Shown one piece after another: positions 16,318 through 26,100 of a stretch of DNA of 64,000 nt. Source of the stretch: CAZRQL01 sp964602415. GTDB taxonomy: Bacteria > Bacteroidota > Bacteroidia > Cytophagales > Flammeovirgaceae. Where the stretch lies: NCBI GenBank assembly GCA_964602415.1, contig CAZRQL010000019.1:5736-69735 (forward strand), given 5' to 3'. Position 1 is the stretch's first letter. Each line of letters begins with the position of its first letter. The notes under the pieces were generated by a model that was given only the letters and a program-made list of their open reading frames with translations, ran no database searches and had not been told where the DNA came from. Both the position numbers and the translations under genes were made by a program.

Positions 16318-16739
16318 TTGACAAAAACCATAATTCCATCGGGATAATACAAACTAAGCTCCGAAGCCGTGAGCTTGTAAGAATGCACTTTTTGAAGCGC
16401 AGCCATCAACTTCTGCTCCAGCCTGTTTTTCTCCGGCTCGACAGCGGCTATCATAGTTTGGTTCAACTCACTGACAAGCAGCTTATTGTCTTTGAGAACT
16501 TGCACCAAACAACCGTATCCGTTGACAGGCCCCTTACCAACAGCATGATAAAAAAAATTGCCTTCCCGATTTTGAAAATTGATAAAGCGCAGGGTGAGTT
16601 CGTTTTCGGGTTTGCTGTCAAAAACTTTCAAAGTCCAGAAGGTGGTGGTATCAAAAGGCATACGAGAGGCTGTTTTTGTGCTTGGCGTGGGCTTGCAAGC
16701 AAAAACCCAACAAACTGAAAGGATAAAAATGAGTCGCAT
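16314..16739 (-). CDS. META/HslJ-like lipoprotein
   Basis: 141 residues from the ATG at 16739, giving MRLIFILSVCWVFACKPTP with a lipobox-like VFAC. The remaining residues match the META (HslJ) fold: a beta-strand opening TLKVF, GYGCLVQVLKDNKLLVSEL (the usual GCN region), TMIAAVEPEKNRLEQKLMAAL and a C-terminal LSLYYPDGIMVFVK. META proteins are small secreted or outer-membrane proteins of uncertain role, linked in some bacteria to stress or novobiocin resistance. It is the first gene of a five-gene minus-strand run; its stop overlaps the plsC start. Confidence 0.75.
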   Translation of the reverse strand: MRLIFILSVCWVFACKPTPSTKTASRMPFDTTTFWTLKVFDSKPENELTLRFINFQNREGNFFYHAVGKGPVNGYGCLVQVLKDNKLLVSELNQTMIAAVEPEKNRLEQKLMAALQKVHSYKLTASELSLYYPDGIMVFVK

Positions 16740-16836
16740 AAAAGTAGTTTCACATGCAAAGCTACTTAAAAGGATGGTTTGCAAGCTCACCTATCCGTCT
16801 TGTCTCAAAAGTTATTTTATTCGCCGCAAGAGTGGC

Positions 16837-17937
16837 TTATTCAATGTATTTGAATGTGATGGCCCCGCATTGCCCCATTCCCGAACTCAAGGTCAAGGAC
16901 TTCTGAAACTTACCGGCCTTGACAGTCAAATAGGCTGTATTGGGCGGGACTTTGCCTAAATTGTGGGCATATAAAATCAAGTAATTGGTCTGGTTTGGAA
17001 CAATGTCAAGTTTGATTTTGTAAGATTTTTTTTGCAAGGTGTATTGCCTCAATACCCATTGGCCATTGAAATTGAGAGATATAATATCCCCGTCAATGCT
17101 TTTGTGGTCTGAAACTTCAATCTCCAATTTTTTACTGAAAACAATTTCTTCTTTTTGCACCTGAACCGTTCTGCCTTCCAATGAAGTCGGGACTTCTACT
17201 TGCGAAGCCGACTGTTCAAAACTCGGCTCGGTTTCCACTATTAAGGTCTCGGGTTCTATCTGTTTTTCGTCCGCCACCACTTCCACATCATCAAAAAAGA
17301 CGTAAGCGTCTTCGCTTTTGCCTACCGACATAATTTTATGGCTATGGGTCGGGTCAAAAGAGCCTATGGTCATGTACCGGTAAGGCTTGTCGGCATAGAA
17401 AGTAAAACTAATGGGCTGCCATGTTTGGCTGAAAAAAAAGTCAGGTGTCTGATAATGAGGCACTACATTCATAATGTGCTGATGCGATTCGGGTTGGTCT
17501 GGCCTATCTGTGGAAAAATGAACACCGATTTTGGCGGCTTTTTTGCCGTAAGGGATTTCTTTACCCACTGTGGCATAAAATGTTACACGGTACTGTTTGC
17601 CTACTTGGAGCGGCTCGGTGAGGGCTGTTGAGAGGTACTCGTGTATGGAACACAAAAACAGGGAAGCAACGGCTTTGCCTGAGCGCGGCTCTACCTGACT
17701 TTGGGTATTCCATGAAAGACGGGGCAGTCTTGCCGCATCGCCGGTGGCATCGGTGCGCAGGTAGTCGGGAGTGGCGCGGGCACTCTTATCGGGATTGAAC
17801 CAGCCTTTGCACTTGTAAATCTGACTGGTAGAAGACGGCAAATCTGTACATTGTTCAAAATCAGGATTGACAACCAAATTCTGTTGCCCAAAAATTTGCA
17901 TAGGGATGAAAATCCCCAAAAAAATGTACCCCTTCAT
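16837..17937 (-). CDS. Secreted beta-sandwich protein of unknown function
   Basis: 366 residues with an N-terminal signal peptide (cleavage likely after IFG or IFGQ near residue 18). Residues about 20-215 begin NLVVNPDFEQC, a start typical of carbohydrate-binding-like jelly-roll domains in Bacteroidota surface proteins, and include FYADKPYRYMTIGSFDP and FFDDVEVV. A linker follows. The C-terminal 110 residues (DHKSIDGDIISLNFNG ... NTAYLTVKAG) form a second beta domain known from many Bacteroidota secreted proteins. No catalytic motif or sorting signal is visible. The gene diverges from rimM. Confidence 0.7.
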   Translation of the reverse strand: MKGYIFLGIFIPMQIFGQQNLVVNPDFEQCTDLPSSTSQIYKCKGWFNPDKSARATPDYLRTDATGDAARLPRLSWNTQSQVEPRSGKAVASLFLCSIHEYLSTALTEPLQVGKQYRVTFYATVGKEIPYGKKAAKIGVHFSTDRPDQPESHQHIMNVVPHYQTPDFFFSQTWQPISFTFYADKPYRYMTIGSFDPTHSHKIMSVGKSEDAYVFFDDVEVVADEKQIEPETLIVETEPSFEQSASQVEVPTSLEGRTVQVQKEEIVFSKKLEIEVSDHKSIDGDIISLNFNGQWVLRQYTLQKKSYKIKLDIVPNQTNYLILYAHNLGKVPPNTAYLTVKAGKFQKSLTLSSGMGQCGAITFKYIE

Positions 17938-18002
17938 TGTCGCATTTTAACTACAAACAGGACAAGAACAAAAATGTTTTATCATTTTTGAGGCTGAAAA
18001 AA

Positions 18003-18554
18003 ATGAATATGGACAAAGAGCAATGCTTTTATGTAGGTAAGTTGCTGAAAACTCACGGTTTGAAAGGAGAAATTTCTGTTTTTTTGGATGTGGACTATCC
18101 CGAAGAATACCAAGACATTGAAGAAATTTATATCCAGACTAAAAGAGGACTTATTTGCAAAGAAATTGAAGGCGTTTACTTCTTTGAAAAAAAGATTGTG
18201 TTCAAATTCAAAGACATAGACAAAATAGAGCAGGCAGAGCCTTTGTTGGGTTGTGATTTATACTTGCCTTTGGAGTGGCTTCCCGAGCCGGAAGAAGGCG
18301 GCTTTTATTACCATGATGTGATTGGTTTTGAAGCAGTTGATGAAAAAATAGGCAGTTGGGGCAAAGTCGTTAATTTTTACGAAGGGGGGGCGCAAGACCT
18401 CATGGAAGTAGAGCACAAAGGCCATTTGGTGCTTGTGCCCTTGCACGACGACATTGTCAAACGAGCCGATTTGACTCAAAAAATACTCATTACTTGCCTG
18501 CCCGAAGGACTGTTGGAGGTGTACACACAAAGCGAAAAAGAGGAAAACAAATAA
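18003..18554 (+). CDS. rimM: 16S rRNA maturation factor RimM
   Basis: 183 residues from ATG 18003 (a second ATG two codons later is equally possible). An in-frame extension to 17937 overlaps the divergent gene's start and lacks conservation. RimM binds ribosomal protein S19 and assists maturation of the 30S head. The N-terminal domain has the VGKLLKTHGLKGEI signature, the middle DVDYPEEY, and the C-terminal PRC-barrel has YYHDVIGFEA and LVPLHDDIVK. rpsP and trmD, frequent neighbours, are not here. purS follows 49 bp later. Confidence 0.94.
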   Translation: MNMDKEQCFYVGKLLKTHGLKGEISVFLDVDYPEEYQDIEEIYIQTKRGLICKEIEGVYFFEKKIVFKFKDIDKIEQAEPLLGCDLYLPLEWLPEPEEGGFYYHDVIGFEAVDEKIGSWGKVVNFYEGGAQDLMEVEHKGHLVLVPLHDDIVKRADLTQKILITCLPEGLLEVYTQSEKEENK

Positions 18555-18588
18555 CTTTGAAAAGAATTTATTGGATAAAAAACAATTT

Positions 18589-18596
18589 TAATTTTG
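18589..18596 (+). promoter_or_regulatory. -7 box of purS
   Basis: TAATTTTG ends 7 nt before the purS ATG, matching TAnnTTTG. If used, the mRNA would be leaderless or nearly so. A TTG at 18571 is closer than the usual spacing. Confidence 0.4.
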
Positions 18597-18603
18597 ATAA
18601 TCA

Positions 18604-18855
18604 ATGAAATATAAAGCTGCCATAAACATTTCACCCCGCAAAGAACTTCTCGACCCACAAGGCAAGGCCGTCAAGTTGGGACTCAAAAACTTGGGAATAG
18701 AGTCCGTAGAGGATGCCAGAATCGGCAAATACATAGAGCTAACTGTGGATGCCTCAAGCCTTCAAGAGGCCGAGCAAGCCGTTCAAAAAGCCTGTGAAAA
18801 GCTGCTGGTAAACCCCATCATGGAATCATTTAGTTTTCAAATAATTGAGGCATAA
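18604..18855 (+). CDS. purS: Phosphoribosylformylglycinamidine synthase subunit PurS
   Basis: 83 residues, the standard size. PurS is the small subunit that joins PurL and PurQ in the FGAR-to-FGAM step of purine synthesis, where it channels ammonia. Start MKYKAAINISPRKELLDPQG and the motif VEDARIGKYIEL are characteristic. Its presence implies the split PurSQL enzyme rather than the single long PurL; purQ and purL are elsewhere. It converges with the SRP RNA gene, whose T-tract begins just past this stop codon. Confidence 0.95.
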   Translation: MKYKAAINISPRKELLDPQGKAVKLGLKNLGIESVEDARIGKYIELTVDASSLQEAEQAVQKACEKLLVNPIMESFSFQIIEA

Positions 18856-18857
18856 AA

Positions 18858-18949
18858 AAAACAAGCCGGACTTGCCGCTACAACCACTTACCCTTGCTTC
18901 AGTCAAGTCCTGGGGGATTCGTAGGAGCATGCACTCCGACTTGCGGAGG
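18858..18949 (-). ncRNA. ffs: Signal recognition particle RNA (small bacterial type)
   Basis: On the minus strand the segment contains CCCCCAGGACTTGACTGAAGC followed by AAGGGTAA, the Bacteroidetes form of the conserved SRP RNA apical domain (Ffh-binding asymmetric loop, CAGG...AGCA). Outer helix pairs such as CCGC/GCGG lie around it. The transcript is about 90 nt: it starts just after a TACTTTTG promoter box and ends with CAAG-loop-CTTG and a run of eight T. The boundaries are estimated. The identification rests on motif recognition, not a covariance search. Confidence 0.78.
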
Positions 18950-18957
18950 CAAAAGTA
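18950..18957 (-). promoter_or_regulatory. -7 box of the SRP RNA gene
   Basis: TACTTTTG on the minus strand (TAnnTTTG), immediately upstream of the RNA 5' end. A TTG lies further upstream in a T-rich stretch but at less than the usual spacing. Confidence 0.6.
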
Positions 18958-19009
18958 GAAAAAAACAGTTGCAAAAAAAAAATTCACACATACTAAACTT
19001 CTCATTCAT

Positions 19010-19690
19010 CTATTGCTTGAAAAGTTGGCTTGCATTTTCGCCCAAAAAATTGATAAAGTTGTTTTGAATCAACTCACTGATTTCGAGTGCGGATAACTGC
19101 TTAATGCTTGCTGCTTGGGTGTAAATTTGCTCGATAGAGTACCCGCTGTCATCGGTTTCGAGCAAAATTCTGTCAGAAGGCATATTTTTAAAAAGATTGG
19201 CATTGGTAACCGAAAAAAGTCCTTTGCCAAAAGAAAAAAACAAGCCTTCGAGTTTGAGAAGTTGGTGGAGCATGCCTTCGCTGGCCTGAAAGCCATGCAA
19301 GAGCCAATTTTGCGTGCACTTGTTTTGCTTGCGCAATCGGTGTATTTCGTTGTAAGCCCTTACGCAGTGGATGATAAGGGGCTTTCTGAGCATTTCAGAC
19401 GCAACTATGTGCTCTTGAAATACGGTATGCTGCACAGACAAAGGCGTGGCAATAGCCCTATCCAATCCCGCTTCTCCAATGCAGACAACCGCTTGACTGC
19501 GAGCAAGTTTAGGCAAATTTTTGAGCATATTTTCACTGTCTTGGTCAATATCCCAAGGGTGCAAACCCAAAGAGGTAATGCTTTGGGTTAAATCTGTAGA
19601 TTGAAAAACTTCCTTTGCCAACCTGAAATTTTGGATGGATAAATCGGCCTGTGAGCGTCTATTGTGTGTGTGGCAGTCTATAAGTTTCAT
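19010..19690 (-). CDS. TatD-family metal-dependent DNase
   Basis: 226 residues, slightly short for the family (about 255). Metal ligands are visible: DCHTH (H7, H9), IGEAGLD (Glu), PLIIHCVRA (His), WLLHGF (His) and LLETDDS (Asp). TatD proteins are TIM-barrel 3'-5' exonucleases acting on DNA with possible roles in repair. The gene is preceded by AT-rich sequence and diverges from gltA. Single-gene transcription unit by spacing. Confidence 0.9.
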   Translation of the reverse strand: MKLIDCHTHNRRSQADLSIQNFRLAKEVFQSTDLTQSITSLGLHPWDIDQDSENMLKNLPKLARSQAVVCIGEAGLDRAIATPLSVQHTVFQEHIVASEMLRKPLIIHCVRAYNEIHRLRKQNKCTQNWLLHGFQASEGMLHQLLKLEGLFFSFGKGLFSVTNANLFKNMPSDRILLETDDSGYSIEQIYTQAASIKQLSALEISELIQNNFINFLGENASQLFKQ

Positions 19691-19860
19691 AAATTAATGA
19701 TAAAAGCCTTTGTTTTTTTGATGATGCAATCGTTTTTTGCTTGTTAAAATTGAAACCAAGAATCAGATTATCTCTTATATTGCAGACGAAAAAAATATGA
19801 CTTTTTACAAATAAATAGCATCCAATCATTTACGTTCTTAAATCCTAAACAATCCATATC

Positions 19861-21150
19861 ATGTCAAATTCCTTTGCTGAACTGCACTATGAGGGCAAAA
19901 GTTACCAAATCCCTGTCATTGAGGGAACAGAAGGCGAAAAAGCCCTTGATATCAAGAAACTACGAGACGAAAGCGGACTCGTTACTCTTGATTTTGGTTT
20001 CAAAAACACAGGGAGCACCACCAGTGCCATTACTTTTTTGGATGGCGAACAAGGTATTTTGCGCCATAGAGGGTATTCCATAGAAGATTTGGCAGAGCAT
20101 GCCGAATTTTTGGAAGTAGCCTACTTGCTCATTTATGGCGAGCTACCCAAAAAAGACACTTATGAGCAGTTTAAGCGCAAGGTGAGCATCCACACCCTGA
20201 TTCACGAAGACACCCGCAAAATTTTTGATGGCTTCCCTGCTTCTTCTCATCCTATGGGTGTGCTGGCATCTTTGGTTTGTTCGCTTACAGCCTTCTATCC
20301 CAAGTCTTTAGACCCCAACCTAAACCCCGAAGAAGTCAACGACACCATCGTCAGGCTGTTGGCCAAAATGCCTACTTTGGCCGCTTGGGCGTACAAAAAT
20401 GAGATGGGACACCCCCTAAACTACCCCCAAAACCATCTTGACTACTGCGCCAACTTTTTGTACATGATGTTCTCGCTGCCTACCGAAGAGTACCAAATCA
20501 ATCCTGTAGTGGCAGATGCTTTGAACAAACTCTTAATCTTACATGCCGACCACGAACAAAACTGCTCGGCTTCTACGGTGAGAGTGGTAGGTTCGTCTCA
20601 AGCCAGTTTGTACTCCTCTATTGCAGCGGGAATTTGCGCACTCTGGGGGCCTCTGCACGGAGGAGCCAACCAAGAAGTCATGGAAATGCTCCAACAAATC
20701 CAAAATGACGGTGGAAACGTCCAAAAGTACATAGACAAAGCCAAAGACAAAAACGACAGCTTCCGTCTGATGGGATTTGGACACCGCGTGTACAAAAATT
20801 TTGACCCACGTGCCCGAATCATCAAAAAAGCCTGCGACAACGTACTTAACAACTTGGGAGTCAATGACCCACTGCTTGAAATAGCCAAAAAACTCGAAGA
20901 AGCCGCTTTGGTGGATTCTTACTTTGTAGAGCGCAAACTGTACCCCAATGTAGATTTCTACTCAGGTATCATCTACCGCGCCATCGGCATACCTACCGAA
21001 ATGTTTACCGTGATGTTTGCTTTGGGAAGGCTGCCCGGCTGGATTGCGCAATGGAAAGAGATGCGCGAAAAAAATGAGCCTATCAGCCGCCCAAGACAAA
21101 TTTATGTAGGCCATGTACATAGACCATACGTCAAAATAGAAGATAGATAA
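19861..21150 (+). CDS. gltA: Citrate synthase
   Basis: 429 residues, typical of Gram-negative hexameric type citrate synthases. It condenses oxaloacetate and acetyl-CoA in the first step of the TCA cycle. Active-site elements: GPLHGGANQE (His about 264), GFGHRVYKNFDPR (His about 306) and LYPNVDFYSG (Asp about 363). The N-terminal extension of about 45 residues carries the beta-strand domain seen in these enzymes. The upstream 170 bp shows no clean TAnnTTTG box. A strong terminator follows. Confidence 0.96.
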   Translation: MSNSFAELHYEGKSYQIPVIEGTEGEKALDIKKLRDESGLVTLDFGFKNTGSTTSAITFLDGEQGILRHRGYSIEDLAEHAEFLEVAYLLIYGELPKKDTYEQFKRKVSIHTLIHEDTRKIFDGFPASSHPMGVLASLVCSLTAFYPKSLDPNLNPEEVNDTIVRLLAKMPTLAAWAYKNEMGHPLNYPQNHLDYCANFLYMMFSLPTEEYQINPVVADALNKLLILHADHEQNCSASTVRVVGSSQASLYSSIAAGICALWGPLHGGANQEVMEMLQQIQNDGGNVQKYIDKAKDKNDSFRLMGFGHRVYKNFDPRARIIKKACDNVLNNLGVNDPLLEIAKKLEEAALVDSYFVERKLYPNVDFYSGIIYRAIGIPTEMFTVMFALGRLPGWIAQWKEMREKNEPISRPRQIYVGHVHRPYVKIEDR

Positions 21151-21160
21151 AACTACAAAA

Positions 21161-21190
21161 GCAGCAATCCAACCGGTTGCTGTTTTTTTT
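21161..21190 (+). terminator. Intrinsic terminator of gltA
   Basis: CAGCAA-tccaaccgg-TTGCTG followed by eight T, 10 bp after the gltA stop codon. It also touches the stop codon of the convergent dnaG. Confidence 0.85.
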
Positions 21191-23108
21191 ATCCCAGTAC
21201 GATACCAAGCATCTGAGCCAACTCCATCCTTTGACGGATGATGAGTTGGTATTTTTGTATCAAGTTGTCAAGCAAGGGGGCATCTGAGGAAGTCTCCTGC
21301 TGTCCTATCATGTCCGTAAGCTCGTAGCAAAGCCGCTCAACATACCGAAATTTCAGATGCAACATATTAGAGTACAACACTTTGTCTATTTGTTCGTCAT
21401 AATTTGGTGCGTGAATTTGGTGTTTTTCCATCCAGTTGAGACTTGGGCGGGGCAGGTCTGCCAACAGAGAGGCTACGGTATCTATTAGCTCTTGAGGAGC
21501 GAGGTGAATGGCCTCTTTGGGCGAGGGAAATGGATCGTTGGGGTGCAACTGCCGGTAGGTGTCCAATATTTTCTCAAAGCCTTTAGTGCTGAATTTCAAT
21601 TCTCTGGCCTCTTGTAGCATATAATCAGAGAGCCGTCCTTTCTCCCCCAAAGCCACCCCGCCATAAAGTATCAAAATCCTGAGAAATTCTTTTTCAGAAG
21701 CCGAAAGCGGAGAAATATTTATTCTCTCAACCAATTGAGCGTCTGTATCGCTCGGAAGGCTGTCGGCTGGGATTTGGTCAGTGGGCTGAAATTTGGGCTT
21801 GTGGATGGCAAGCAACGCTCCATTGACGGCCTGATAGAGTTCTTCTTCGCGCAAATGCAGTCTCTGGGAGGCTATTTTTGTGTAGGCTTCGCGTTTGAGC
21901 GAATCGGGAATTTTGGCAATGCTGTCGGCGACTTCTTGCACCAGTGCCGCCCGCTTGAGCGGGTCGTCTTGAGCCTGCTTACCCAACAAATTGGCTTTGA
22001 AAAAAATAAAATCTTGAGCATTTTCGGTTACATAACTCCTAAAAGCCGAAGCACCGTTTTTCTTGATATAGCTATCGGGGTCTTCGCCATCGGGAAAGAG
22101 CACCACTTTGGCATCCATACCGCCCTCCAAAATCAAATCCATTCCCCTGAGTGCTGCTTTTATACCCGCATCATCGCCGTCGTAGAGTACGGTAATATGA
22201 GGGGATAATTTACGCATGGCCTTTATCTGGCTCATAGTCAAAGAAGTACCCGCCGAAGCGACCGTATTGACCAAACCCGCCTGCACCGAAGCAATCACAT
22301 CGAGATAACCCTCTGTTAGATAGACATTTTCAGACTTTCTGATGGCTGATTTGGCTTCAAAGAGGCCATATAGTGTTTGCGATTTGTCGTAAATGAGCGT
22401 TTCGGGAGAGTTTAAGTATTTAGGCTTGTCGTCGCGCTTCAAAGTACGTGCACCAAAAGCCACCACCCGACCCGTAATATCGTGGATGGGAAACATCACC
22501 CGCCCCCTAAAACGGTCATACACACGGCCTTGCTCATTTTCACTGAGAAGCCCTGCCAGCTTGAGCACCTCAACGCTAAAACCGCTTTTTTGTGCCTCGT
22601 TGAGCAAACTGTCCCAAGAGTCAGGACTATAGCCCAACCCAAACGTGCGAATCGTCTCTTCGTTGAGACCGCGCTCTTTAAAATAACTCAAGCCTATCCC
22701 GCGCCCTTCTTCGCTTTGCCAGAGTTGCTGTTCATAGAATTTTTTGGCAAAACTCATCACCACGTACAGACTTTCTTTTTGCAGGTTTTGCTGGATTTCT
22801 TGCGGACTTTCTGCTTGACTCACTATCTCGATATGGTACTTGTCCGCGAGTTTTTGTAGGGCTTCGACGTAGCTTATCTTGTTGATTTCCATTACAAACT
22901 TGACCGAATCGCCGGCCTTGCCGCAGCCAAAACACTTAAATATGCCTTTAACAGCCGAAACAGAAAAAGAGGGGCTGCGCTCATCGTGAAATGGACAGCA
23001 AGCCCAATAGTTTTGGCCGCGCTTCTTGAGAGCCAAATAGTCCTCAACCACTTCCACAATATCAGCGGCTTGCTCTATGGCTCTAATGGTTTGCTCAGGT
23101 ATGCGCAT
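21189..23108 (-). CDS. dnaG: DNA primase
   Basis: 639 residues. DnaG makes the RNA primers for replication. Zinc-binding domain CPFH...CFGC (C38, H41, C59, C62), then the primase core with FGART, and the TOPRIM segment with VYLTEGYLDVIA and LYDGDDAGIKAA (metal-binding acidic residues). The C-terminal 200 residues should hold the DnaB-interaction domain. Start ATG 23108 lies 5 nt downstream of a TAACTTTG box, so the mRNA may be leaderless. Confidence 0.96.
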   Translation of the reverse strand: MRIPEQTIRAIEQAADIVEVVEDYLALKKRGQNYWACCPFHDERSPSFSVSAVKGIFKCFGCGKAGDSVKFVMEINKISYVEALQKLADKYHIEIVSQAESPQEIQQNLQKESLYVVMSFAKKFYEQQLWQSEEGRGIGLSYFKERGLNEETIRTFGLGYSPDSWDSLLNEAQKSGFSVEVLKLAGLLSENEQGRVYDRFRGRVMFPIHDITGRVVAFGARTLKRDDKPKYLNSPETLIYDKSQTLYGLFEAKSAIRKSENVYLTEGYLDVIASVQAGLVNTVASAGTSLTMSQIKAMRKLSPHITVLYDGDDAGIKAALRGMDLILEGGMDAKVVLFPDGEDPDSYIKKNGASAFRSYVTENAQDFIFFKANLLGKQAQDDPLKRAALVQEVADSIAKIPDSLKREAYTKIASQRLHLREEELYQAVNGALLAIHKPKFQPTDQIPADSLPSDTDAQLVERINISPLSASEKEFLRILILYGGVALGEKGRLSDYMLQEARELKFSTKGFEKILDTYRQLHPNDPFPSPKEAIHLAPQELIDTVASLLADLPRPSLNWMEKHQIHAPNYDEQIDKVLYSNMLHLKFRYVERLCYELTDMIGQQETSSDAPLLDNLIQKYQLIIRQRMELAQMLGIVLG

Positions 23109-23113
23109 ATATG

Positions 23114-23121
23114 CAAAGTTA
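23114..23121 (-). promoter_or_regulatory. -7 box of dnaG, leaderless arrangement
   Basis: TAACTTTG on the minus strand, ending 5 nt before the dnaG ATG. There is no room for a Shine-Dalgarno sequence if the transcription start follows at the usual distance. Confidence 0.55.
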
Positions 23122-23194
23122 TGGCTAAATTAAATTAATCGGAAAACTTTCGCGGCAAGCCCCTGCTTGCAACACCAAAAACCAACCCATCAGT

Positions 23195-26100
23195 TTACTT
23201 TTTGCGTGCTCTTTTTCTCAATTCAGAACGGCGCAGACGATTTTCTTTTATCTCTTTGAAGAAGAGTTGCACCGACAACGGCGGCTTATATTTGGAAGGC
23301 ATCCCAACAGAAGTCTTTACGCCCTCCAAAAGCGAGCGAACCCAATAACTCACAAATGAGCGGGAGGTATCGCGTTGAAAATATATCCTGCCTTGCCTGA
23401 TAAATAAAAATCTGGGATTTTTATTTTTTAAAATGGTATTGGCCAATAAATTGAACATTGCATCGTCGGCGCGAACTTTATTCTTTTTGGGGTCTATACG
23501 CTGAATGTGCAGTTTGTCATAAATGGCCGTGAGTTGCCCAAAAGAATGGTTCTTATTGGCAGTAAAATCAAAATTAACTTCACTGCAAAGTGCTTTTTCT
23601 TTTATTTTAAAAGACAATCCAGGCGTTAATATCGAATTAAAAGACTCAGGAGAAATAAAAGAGATTTTGCCTCCTACGAAGTGCTTAAACAATGTATCTT
23701 GCAAATCCATGACTACCGCAACTTCGGTGTAACCTTCGCCCTGCAAAAAACCACTCAACTGAAAAGTAACAATATTAGGGCTTATGTTATCAACTTGGTA
23801 AGCCTCCAATCGGGTGTCTTCAAACTCCACAAAACCTATGCTATCAGTGAGAAAAAACATTTTTTCATACCTGATTTTGCCGCTTCGTACCCAAAAAGTA
23901 TCTAATTTAAATTTAGGACGGATATTTAAAATAATTTCTTGCAACAAAGGCTTGCGAACCAAAGATCGACGTTTTATTTCATCGGAATAAATAGTCGCTT
24001 TTAAATCCCCAATTTCAAACCGCTTGGCAATAACAGTGCCTTCTTGAAGCCATTTTTGGGGTGAAAACCTCCTCAAAGCAATATTTTCTGCTTTTATTTC
24101 TATTCTATTGTCATTTTGAGATAAAAATGGATAAACCTCAGACTCATATTCAGGCTCCAATCTTGCCTGTTGAACCTTGCATGTCGAATCTAAAGAGCGA
24201 TAACTCCAATTTATTAGTTTTAATTTTGATGAAATATGGGGTATCTCTATCTCATAATCCTTGCCCCAAATACTAAATTGACGCGAATCCAAAAGCCTTT
24301 GCGGCTCGTTTTCTTTAATCAATAAATCTTTTACATCGAGGTTTAATCCCCGAAAACTATGAAAAACCGTATCACGCCAAGTTATCATGCCATTTTTCAT
24401 TGAAATTTGTTTCAATGAAACCATCAAAAGAGAAGGCGAAATAAAAGAATAAAAATCATAAAATTTAGGCACAACCGCTTTCTGCAAGCGATTTGAGGAA
24501 AACTCAGGATTCAAAACATAAAGACTATCGGCAAGCAATTTTTTAGCCCCTAAACTGTCAAATAAAAAACCGTTCAAATAAATTTTATTTGCATAAAAAG
24601 AAAAATTTTGACTTTTTAAATAAGGCTTATTCACTTTTACTAATCCGGTGTATTGATTAAAATACAAAGAATCCCCGCCCATTTTTGTATCAGGAAATTC
24701 AAACTCCCAACGCTTAGAGCGAATGTATCCATGAGTGAAATTGAGATTGGAATCATTTTTTCGCAATGAATCAATTTTAATATCGGTATCAAGCGCGCAA
24801 AGTTGATTATTGCCCCACTTTAACCTGACTTTGGCCTTTTGGAATCTTATGCTCGAAATATCAATAAACTTAAACGGCAAAGGCGGTTTCATGCCTCTAC
24901 TGTCTTCTAAAGTCCAGTCAAAATCCGAATCAACAATATAGGCCTGTCTGATTTTTATCAGGCTATCGCTAAAAAATTTTGAATAATCAATCCCTGAAAG
25001 ATTCAAGTTTCTTACAGTAATTTTATCGTATTTTTTGCTTGACACAAAAACTTTATGCAATCTAAGAGCAGAATCTCCGGGAAAAATATCCATTTCTCTA
25101 ATTAAAATATGGATATTTTTATCTTTGTAAGCCACATTTTTTGTTTTTGCAAATCCTTTTTTTGCATTAAATACAAGTTTTTTTTCTAAAAGTTTTATTG
25201 AATCCAAGTCCATGTCTTCAAGTACGACCTCTAAATCCGGCAAAATGATTGCAGTTGCTGAATCGGTGTCATCAGAATAATAACTTATTTTAGACTGCGC
25301 AAACCGAATATAAGAAATATGAAATTTATTAAGGTAATCGAATAAGTTTTTTTCATTGGAATCTGCTTCTACAACAAAACGGCGATAAATGGAATCTATT
25401 TTAGGAAATTTAATCTTCACTCCCGCACTTTGATTCAGAAAATCTGCATCAACTCCTGCCAATAACATAGTATCAACAAGAAAACTTTTATCATGTATTA
25501 ATTTCTTGATATCAAAACCCTTAACAGTAAACTTAGGAACTCTGATATCATATTGTTTTATTTGGGGATTAAAAAAAGTAGGAAAAAAACCCAAATTCTC
25601 GATTTCAATTTCATCCCTTATGTATCTAATGTTTTTTAACTGAAAAACATGGACACTATCGGTATGTCTTACAAATAAATTGTTTAAAGAAAAATCTATC
25701 TCACTGAAAAAAAACAGCTTCTCTGCGTCTTGATAGCTTGACTTATAGATTTGAAACCGTTTCCCGAAAAAATTAAAATTTTGCAAACCCAACAACAGCG
25801 ACGTGTCTAACCTAACACGGTAAGAATGGAGTCTGGCATTATTGATTTGAACTCTTTCTATTTGTACAATTTTAAAATAATCTAATGCTATGTTTTCTAT
25901 TTCCTTAAGTCCCAAAGTCAATGTATCTTGTCCTTTCAACCGCCAAAATTTTGCATCAGGAGATTCTATTCTCAGATTTTGAAGTATAAATTTGTTCTCT
26001 TTAATCAAAGACTTGCTATCAAATCCTAAAAATTGAACTTCCGAAGCATAAACGTCATAATCCAAAATTTTTTTCGATTTACTTTTTAAAGAAAATTGAT

